A DNA stretch of 64,000 nucleotides from Trichomonas vaginalis G3 (lineage: Eukaryota > Parabasalia > Trichomonadida > Trichomonadidae). The stretch spans positions 3,605,962 through 3,669,961 of the forward strand of contig NC_067208.1 of the NCBI RefSeq assembly GCF_026262505.1. The letters are read 5' to 3'. A program made the translations under genes and the position numbers. The notes under the pieces were generated by a model. That model made no database searches. It had not been told where the DNA came from and saw only the letters and a program-made list of their open reading frames with translations. This document shows positions 59,044 to 64,000 of this stretch, piece by piece (within the stretch, counting starts at the first letter, position 1; each line of letters starts with the position of its first letter).

Positions 59044-59199
59044 ATGAACAATACAGCTTTGAGACAAATGGGCTCAAGATGGATTTGCCGGCTTCCAGCA
59101 GTTACACAACCACGTGTTTGTCAAGTCCTCCCTATACCTCAGGAAGTTTTAGACCGACTTAAAAAACCTAAACAACCAGTTGAAAACAAACCAAACTAA
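59044..59199 (+). CDS. Small Maverick protein, 51 aa
   Basis: ATG 59044, TAA 59197-59199. Sequence opens MNNTALRQMGSRWICRLPAV and ends Pro/Lys-rich (LDRLKKPKQPVENKPN). Its leader (TTTTTTACTGAGATGAA) is repeated unchanged before the next gene at 59219, which supports translation of this short frame. Confidence 0.5.
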   Translation: MNNTALRQMGSRWICRLPAVTQPRVCQVLPIPQEVLDRLKKPKQPVENKPN

Positions 59200-59218
59200 A
59201 ATTTTTTACTGAGATGAA
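59200..59218 (+). promoter_or_regulatory. Repeated leader TTTTTTACTGAGATGAA
   Basis: The same bases precede ATG 59044 (59027-59043) and ATG 59219. It contains the ATTTTTTAC version of the Maverick upstream motif. Confidence 0.65.
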
Positions 59219-59803
59219 ATGACCGAAGAAGTTGAAACGGTAGATTTGACACCACAAACAAAAAGTTCAGAACCATTGTCAAAACCTGTCAAAGAACTTA
59301 CAGATGAAGAGAAAAATTCAATAATAGAAAGTGTGAGGTCTGGAAATACAAACCCTAACTACAAAGTCACTTTTCATAAAAATGGAACGGCAAGTATCTC
59401 AAAAAAGAAACAGACTCTCACAAATAAAATATTGAAGTCGGAAGGAATTTTCGAGACAACAGATGGAAAAGTTTACTTCACTGACCAACAGTTCATTATA
59501 GAACATCTCATTGACTTAGAGTCGAAATATTCTAAACTTTACAACAAACACAAAAAGTTGAAAGGAAAACAAAAACAGATGGCATATGATATTTATGAAG
59601 ATGTTGACGACACAACTGTTCCAGCAAGTGAGGTAAAGTCAGATGAACCGAAAAGTGACGAAAAACCAATAGAAGAAGGGAAGCCAAAAACTGAAGATAA
59701 ACCAAAACCAAAGTTTAGTCTGGAGACTAAACCAAGCCAACCTTCATTAGCTGGTATGGGTTGGCGTCAAAGACTTTTGGCAGCGGGTGGTTACGTAAAG
59801 TAA
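59219..59803 (+). CDS. Maverick protein with shared N-terminal domain, 194 aa
   Basis: Residues 28-70 (TDEEKNSIIESVRSGNTNPN, then KVTFHKNGTASISKKKQTLT) match the domain in the Maverick 1 proteins at 23829 and 26197. Then comes a coiled coil (IEHLIDLESKYSKLYNKHKK), an acidic Pro/Lys linker and a short end (GMGWRQRLLAAGGYVK). Role unknown; longest member of the small family, and unlike the others it is placed outside a capsid block. Confidence 0.6.
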   Translation: MTEEVETVDLTPQTKSSEPLSKPVKELTDEEKNSIIESVRSGNTNPNYKVTFHKNGTASISKKKQTLTNKILKSEGIFETTDGKVYFTDQQFIIEHLIDLESKYSKLYNKHKKLKGKQKQMAYDIYEDVDDTTVPASEVKSDEPKSDEKPIEEGKPKTEDKPKPKFSLETKPSQPSLAGMGWRQRLLAAGGYVK

Positions 59804-59832
59804 AGAAAAAACATTTTTTTATTTTTATAGAA

Positions 59833-61986
59833 ATGCCCCCGCATAGAATGGACAGAAGGTCTGCTCGAATAAAAGCAGAGTTAGAAAGATATGGCTGGAA
59901 AGTTTCAAAGAAGTTTAAATATAGGAAGGGAAAGCCAATAAAAGTCTATGACAAACTGGCTGGTCTGACCTATGAAATGGACTTGGAAACAGCGCGCGCC
60001 AACTATCCAAACAGACTTGAGAGGTTAGAAGAAGAACGTCTTATGGACATGCCTTTCGATGTTAATGAACCTCAAGTTGAAGGACACGACGGCTTTGCCA
60101 GATTCTACTGGAAACATAACGAACAATTGCATCCTTTGAGGAGGAAAAAAGGTAGTGCAGAGGATGGTCATGCTCCCATGGAAAGAACAAGATATGCATA
60201 TGAGAAGTATCGCGAAGTTCGAAGTAAAATTACATCTGGTCGAACCTTTACAGTTAACTTTGACGAAGGAAAGAACAAAGAAGGCTTCATGGGTGTACTT
60301 GCTGCCATACAAGACGGAAATAAGAAAGGATACAATCTCAGACTAACCGTAACAGATTTGGACGGTCATATATACTATGCGCATGGCAATGTCGCAACAG
60401 CCGCAATGCTTCTTGACGCTTTCAAGACTACAAAGAGAGAACAAATGTTTGACTCCGACTCAGATATTTTGAATGCAATTGAAGGAATTGCAAGCGTGAA
60501 GTTCGAATGGTACCAACCCAACCCTCAAGCAGTCAGACAACATGCTGGATACTTCCCGTTCATAAACAAGTCTGACATTGACTTGACAAGGTATGGAATT
60601 TACAATTCAATTGAAACAATTGTCAATGAACCTTGCATTCTTACATGTCTCAGGAACTCTGGTCTTGTTTCAGATGAGAAAATGAAGTATCTTGAGTCAT
60701 GTGTGAAAACAAGGTACATTCTCAGAAGTCAATTGACAAAAATTGCACCGTTGGCAAATGTCAATATCCGAGTTAACATTCCGACTGAGAAAGGTTCTTC
60801 ACATGACGACTATGTTATTGACTTCAAATTGCCATGGTTGAAGATTGTACTTGTCCACAACCACTTCATGTTGAACGAAAGTCTTACAAACCCATTGTTC
60901 GGAAAAGGTAAATGCAACATTGTCAGAGCTGTTAACATTCTTTTCGAGAAAGGTTTGTTGGAACCGATTCCAGATGACAAGCTGACAGAAACTTTTGTAC
61001 CAAAAAACGAAACAAACTTTTCATTGTTAGTAAGACCAAAAGTTGTTCCAGACAAAGTTATAGCACAAAAGAAGTACACAGTTCCAAAAGGAGTTGGATT
61101 GTTCGGATACCAACCTGAACCAGAAGAACTTCCAATGAGGTTGCAAGAACTTCAAGATGCTATAAACAAACTTCCATTGAGAAATCCAATTGACGTCAAA
61201 TTGTATTGGAGAGCATCAGAGTTAGGTCAGAAAATTTTATATGAAACAGGTTGCTTTGACGATGTTTATGAGATAACAGGCGAGGTTTCTCAAAAGATAA
61301 GAGACTCACTTGAATTTCCACGAACCGGACCCATTGGATGCGATAAGTTCGACTCAAACGAAAAGATATACTATGTTGACCTTAACGCTGCGTACATGAG
61401 GTTCGTCCAATATATTCCGACTGGAATTCCAAACGAAGATGGTGAGTTCCCGGGAAAGAACTATACAGTTGGAAAGGTCATACAACAACTATATGATATT
61501 AGGAAAGCTTCAAACCCCAAACTCGCAATGACACTGAAATTGCTTATGAATTCGACATGGGGATATTCCATTAAGAAACCTCAAAAGATGAAGAGTAAAC
61601 ACTATGAGAAGGTCGACAACTTTGTTGAAAGGTTCTCTCCTTTTGTTTTGAAATACGAGTTCACCGAAGGTCAATGTGGCTCAGTAACCACAGTAAAACC
61701 TATTGTCGAACATTGGTCTTATCCTCAGTTCGCAAAGGCAGTCCTTGACAACTACAACAAATTTTTCTCCGATGTTAAATCCAAAGTGAAGGTATACTAC
61801 GAGAACATTGACGCATTCATGACGAACGAAGAAGGGTACAACAAACTCATTGAAATGGGTTTAGTCGGTGAGAAAATGGGCCTTTTTAAGCTAGACAAGG
61901 TATTTTCCGAAGTTCATGTCCTCTCCAAGCGAAAGTACTGGGCCATACTTGAAGACGGCACAGAAATAAAACATTGCATGAAGTAA
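59833..61986 (+). CDS. POLB: Family B DNA polymerase-like protein (Maverick 2)
   Basis: 717 residues from ATG 59833, which follows ATTTTTATAGAA; the upstream ATG-less extension from 59761 overlaps the previous gene and is rejected. It shares the N-terminal region of the Maverick 1 polymerase (EPCILTCLRNSGLVSDEKM; VLVHNHFMLNESL). The palm has IYYVDLNAAYMRFVQYIP (motif A region), LKLLMNSTWGYSIKK (motif B) and a motif C region near VKVYYENIDAFM. It is shorter than the Maverick 1 enzyme and I do not see the same exonuclease block. One open frame. Likely element replication, but whether it is an active polymerase cannot be judged here. Confidence 0.7.
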   Translation: MPPHRMDRRSARIKAELERYGWKVSKKFKYRKGKPIKVYDKLAGLTYEMDLETARANYPNRLERLEEERLMDMPFDVNEPQVEGHDGFARFYWKHNEQLHPLRRKKGSAEDGHAPMERTRYAYEKYREVRSKITSGRTFTVNFDEGKNKEGFMGVLAAIQDGNKKGYNLRLTVTDLDGHIYYAHGNVATAAMLLDAFKTTKREQMFDSDSDILNAIEGIASVKFEWYQPNPQAVRQHAGYFPFINKSDIDLTRYGIYNSIETIVNEPCILTCLRNSGLVSDEKMKYLESCVKTRYILRSQLTKIAPLANVNIRVNIPTEKGSSHDDYVIDFKLPWLKIVLVHNHFMLNESLTNPLFGKGKCNIVRAVNILFEKGLLEPIPDDKLTETFVPKNETNFSLLVRPKVVPDKVIAQKKYTVPKGVGLFGYQPEPEELPMRLQELQDAINKLPLRNPIDVKLYWRASELGQKILYETGCFDDVYEITGEVSQKIRDSLEFPRTGPIGCDKFDSNEKIYYVDLNAAYMRFVQYIPTGIPNEDGEFPGKNYTVGKVIQQLYDIRKASNPKLAMTLKLLMNSTWGYSIKKPQKMKSKHYEKVDNFVERFSPFVLKYEFTEGQCGSVTTVKPIVEHWSYPQFAKAVLDNYNKFFSDVKSKVKVYYENIDAFMTNEEGYNKLIEMGLVGEKMGLFKLDKVFSEVHVLSKRKYWAILEDGTEIKHCMK

Positions 61987-62044
61987 AAAACGTTGCATGA
62001 AGTAAAACATTTTTTAAAAAAAATATTTTTTTATTTTATTTGAA

Positions 62045-62629
62045 ATGTACGCTGAGTCTGTCGGAAAGGACCGTTGGGAAACTTGTTTGTTAGATGAGAA
62101 ATATGAAATTCACTGTTGTGAGTCATTTGAAGTCAGAAAAAAAGAGACAAAAAGAGTTTTAAGCGAATGGGAGCAAAATGACGGATATGCTGCTATGAAG
62201 ATGAGTGGAAAAAACTATCCTAAACATGTTGTCATTGCAACTCATTTTATACCGAACCCTAACAATTTACCTTTTGTAGACCATATAAACCATATAAGAA
62301 ACGACAATAGACTTGAAAACTTACGTTGGGTTACTCGTTCTGAAAACAATAAGAACAAAGGCAAATTTGGAGATATAGTATTCGAATTTATCGACGAACT
62401 AGAAGATGAAACAATTGAAGTTACAGACTATGGCGAGCATACGTTTGAGTTTTACTACTATAGCGAAGAACAAGACTCTTTCTACTTTTATACCGGCGTA
62501 AACTATAGGAAATTACAAGTATGTTTTACTAAGGAAGACTATGCTTATGTAAACGCTAGAGATACAGATGGAAAAAACGTTCATATATTTCTTAACAAAT
62601 TCAAGAAGCTATATGGCATACCATTTTAA
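62045..62629 (+). CDS. HNH endonuclease
   Basis: 194 residues from ATG 62045 after ATTTTTTTATTTTATTTGAA. The HNH_3-type core is at residues 58-100: KHVVIATHFIPNPNNLPFVD, DHINHIRNDNRLENLRWVT, with the usual H-N-H/N order, then NNKNKG. Such enzymes cut DNA and often help element spread. The C-terminal 80 residues (EVTDYGEHTFEFYYYSEEQD; GKNVHIFLNKFKKLYG) are the same domain as the terminal-repeat protein of Maverick 1. Looks intact. Confidence 0.85.
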   Translation: MYAESVGKDRWETCLLDEKYEIHCCESFEVRKKETKRVLSEWEQNDGYAAMKMSGKNYPKHVVIATHFIPNPNNLPFVDHINHIRNDNRLENLRWVTRSENNKNKGKFGDIVFEFIDELEDETIEVTDYGEHTFEFYYYSEEQDSFYFYTGVNYRKLQVCFTKEDYAYVNARDTDGKNVHIFLNKFKKLYGIPF

Positions 62630-62665
62630 AACATTTTTAAAACAGTATATTTTTACATATATAAA

Positions 62666-63526
62666 ATGCTTCAGGTTGAAAAACAAAGAACAAAAGTAGC
62701 AGATACAAAACCGTTAGACTATATCTTTACAAACGCTGGTAGGACTATTTCAGATGAAGAAATTTCATCCGGATCTTACAGATTTGACTATCCAGTTCGT
62801 TGGCTTCAAAGTCCTTCAGATGCAAAGGCAATAGGATTTAGAAGAGTTTTGTTTTCAAATAGAACTAACGCATTCATGTTCGCAGTATATTTTCACGGTC
62901 AGTATAAAGGTTCTGATGGTCTAATAGAAAAATTTGACGAAATGAGAATCTTTACAGTTCGTTCAGACGAAAGTCTTGAAAAAACTCTAAATGACTTTCA
63001 AACTCAAATAAACAAATACTACTGGGAATTTCAAGAAAAATACGACTCTTTACTAAATGGAACGTACTATCTAAAACTAGAATACGACAAGATGAACTCC
63101 ACAGTTTCATTTCAAAAGATTGAAATTAACCCTCCAAGAGATACAGAGTTTTTATATTGGGGGGTGGACAAACGTTCTTGGGCGCAATTTCTTCGGTTAC
63201 TAAACCAGAACGAACCACTACCACCTGACGGTCCTTTTAAATTTATACGTCCACCAGCAGATTTGACAGTTTATAGAAACGTGTTCGACCCTCAAAATGT
63301 CATGTGTCATGCAAGTTTCAGTTCAAGCAACAACAGTTTTCTATGTATCGGTAAGGACTTTTATGACTTTGCTTCTAAATTCTACGAACCACCTAGTAAC
63401 AGTTTCTCTGACTTTCAAGTCTGGTTCACAACAAACGGTGTGCAGCATATTATACCATTATACTATGACTTTTATCTCGAATTGTCTTTCATATACAACT
63501 ACGGAAAAGTGCTGAAAAAGTATTGA
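62666..63526 (+). CDS. Minor-capsid candidate of the P-x-x-W family
   Basis: 286 residues from ATG 62666 after TATATTTTTACATATATAAA. Clear paralogue of 55539-56387: TKPLDYIFTNAGRT, YRFDYPVRWLQSPSDAKAIG, LEKTLNDFQTQINKYYWEF, FDPQNVMCHASFSSSNNS, SDFQVWFTTNGVQHIIPLYY, and FYLELSFIYNY. Two such paralogues in one element suggest that different vertices or layers of the capsid use different versions. One open frame. Confidence 0.6.
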   Translation: MLQVEKQRTKVADTKPLDYIFTNAGRTISDEEISSGSYRFDYPVRWLQSPSDAKAIGFRRVLFSNRTNAFMFAVYFHGQYKGSDGLIEKFDEMRIFTVRSDESLEKTLNDFQTQINKYYWEFQEKYDSLLNGTYYLKLEYDKMNSTVSFQKIEINPPRDTEFLYWGVDKRSWAQFLRLLNQNEPLPPDGPFKFIRPPADLTVYRNVFDPQNVMCHASFSSSNNSFLCIGKDFYDFASKFYEPPSNSFSDFQVWFTTNGVQHIIPLYYDFYLELSFIYNYGKVLKKY

Positions 63527-63729
63527 AAAATATATTTTAGATCTCACCAGGTCCCTCGGTCCCTCGGTCATTTTAACTTCTCTGAAAAAGTGTGACAACA
63601 TGACATTTTGACAACAACACAGGAGATAGATTTCATCGTATATGTTTTGTCAAACATGAGCGTAAATCAGACAAAAATATATTTTAGTTTTTTTTTAAAT
63701 AAAATATTTTTTATTTTTATTGTAAGAAC
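63527..63729. other. Spacer with promoter-like AT tract
   Basis: Contains GGTCCCTCGGTCCCTCGGTCA, a short direct duplication, and ends in AATATTTTTTATTTTTATTG just before ATG 63730. No gene. Confidence 0.5.
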
Positions 63730-64000
63730 ATGTTAGCAACAACTTCACCAAACTCGTTAGTCATGAACCCAACTTCAATGTTAGTAGAGATGAAAAGCTT
63801 CATTCCTTCTTCATATACTTTCGAAACAGAAATCCAGAAGATAAAGCAAGAACTTCTCCAAGGAGATTTAAACTGTAGTGCGAAAGATGAAACAAATGAA
63901 CAGTATCTTTATGAAATGCAGGATATTATTGACCATCTACCTAAACTTCCTGAAATACAACAACAAAAGCTTACTATTCCTGAATTCGATGAAATAGAAG
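63730..64000 (+). CDS. Conserved Maverick protein, N-terminal part (cut by window end)
   Basis: ATG 63730, open to the window end (about 90 codons). The DNA from about 63737 on is more than 90 percent identical to 34390-34650 in Maverick 1, far closer than any other shared gene. It lacks the extra N-terminal stretch with the GC module. Function unknown. Confidence 0.7.
   Translation, partial: MLATTSPNSLVMNPTSMLVEMKSFIPSSYTFETEIQKIKQELLQGDLNCSAKDETNEQYLYEMQDIIDHLPKLPEIQQQKLTIPEFDEIE

Larger units (their letters stand above)
53920..64000. mobile_element. Maverick/Polinton 2, partial (runs off the window)
   Basis: Ten kilobases with Maverick-type genes: integrase, PolB-family protein, fibre, minor-capsid candidates, plus methyltransferase and HNH endonuclease. 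It is a different lineage from Maverick 1: shared proteins are only moderately similar, except the gene at 63730. Capsid protein and ATPase must lie beyond the window or be absent. Most frames seen look whole. The left boundary is uncertain and no terminal repeat was found there, so age cannot be judged from the ends. Confidence 0.85.

Noticed and set aside
59761-59832. Earlier start of the PolB-like gene
   Set aside because: It overlaps the preceding gene; ATG 59833 has the promoter-like ATTTTTATAGAA directly upstream.
1-64000. Spliceosomal introns of the trichomonad type
   Set aside because: I looked for the ACTAACACACAG 3' motif by eye and saw none; host genes here read as single frames.
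1-64000. rRNA genes, riboswitches or bacterial-type operons
   Set aside because: No conserved rRNA segments or ribosome-binding sites are visible; gene structure and element families are eukaryotic.

Overview
The window is protist DNA, AT-rich and packed with transposons, and it fits a trichomonad, most likely Trichomonas vaginalis or a close relative. The evidence is a roughly 1.3-kb DD34D mariner of the Tvmar1 kind, Mutator-like elements (MULEs) with 9-bp target duplications, Polinton/Maverick elements, surface beta-helix and ankyrin gene families, intronless host genes and, for the DnaJ gene, a TCATA initiator directly before the ATG. No species call can be proved from the sequence alone.

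Left third (1-21480), host genes with insertions: a partial helical-repeat gene (1-518, minus); a beta-helix surface-protein gene (755-1801, minus); a helical-repeat gene (6594-7815, minus) cut by a 3.16-kb TTAA-flanked transposon (3436-6593) that carries about 35 copies of a 32-bp repeat; an ankyrin pseudogene (8655-10907) cut by a non-autonomous MULE (9547-10637); a second beta-helix pseudogene (11200-13620) cut by the mariner (12088-13386); then three apparently intact host genes: a type-I-like DnaJ (14100-15341), a membrane sulfatase/LTA-synthase-like enzyme (15847-17700) and a CLN3/battenin-like membrane protein (18670-19839, minus).

Middle (21490-46674), a nested insertion: a MULE with 35-bp inverted ends and a perfect 9-bp duplication (AAAATATAC) contains in its transposase gene a 22.65-kb Maverick/Polinton (23169-45818) with 670-bp inverted repeats that look identical. 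The Maverick carries a double-jelly-roll capsid protein, protein-primed PolB, retroviral-type integrase, packaging ATPase, a KilA-N protein, a long phage-type tail fibre, several minor-capsid candidates and a small gene duplicated in the inverted repeats. It is young by its ends but broken, with on the order of a dozen breaks. The MULE landed about 20 bp upstream of the ATG of a 2153-codon neurofibromin-like RasGAP gene (46704-53165).

Right end (53920-64000): after a 490-bp MITE-like element comes a second, different Maverick that runs off the window. It encodes a D12-class adenine methyltransferase, small membrane-active proteins, tail fibre, integrase, a PolB-family protein, an HNH endonuclease and two related minor-capsid candidates; the frames seen here look mostly whole.

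Recurring small structures: (i) an A/T-TTTTTA motif 10-25 nt before most Maverick start codons, including divergent gene pairs only 16-18 bp apart; (ii) six copies of a GGTGAGATCTCACC palindrome module in Maverick gene 3' ends and spacers; (iii) 20-35-bp GC-rich modules built of one or two tight hairpins, many of them in frame inside Maverick genes and present in one element but absent from its homologue in the other. The last is the best candidate here for an undescribed mobile or regulatory sequence family.
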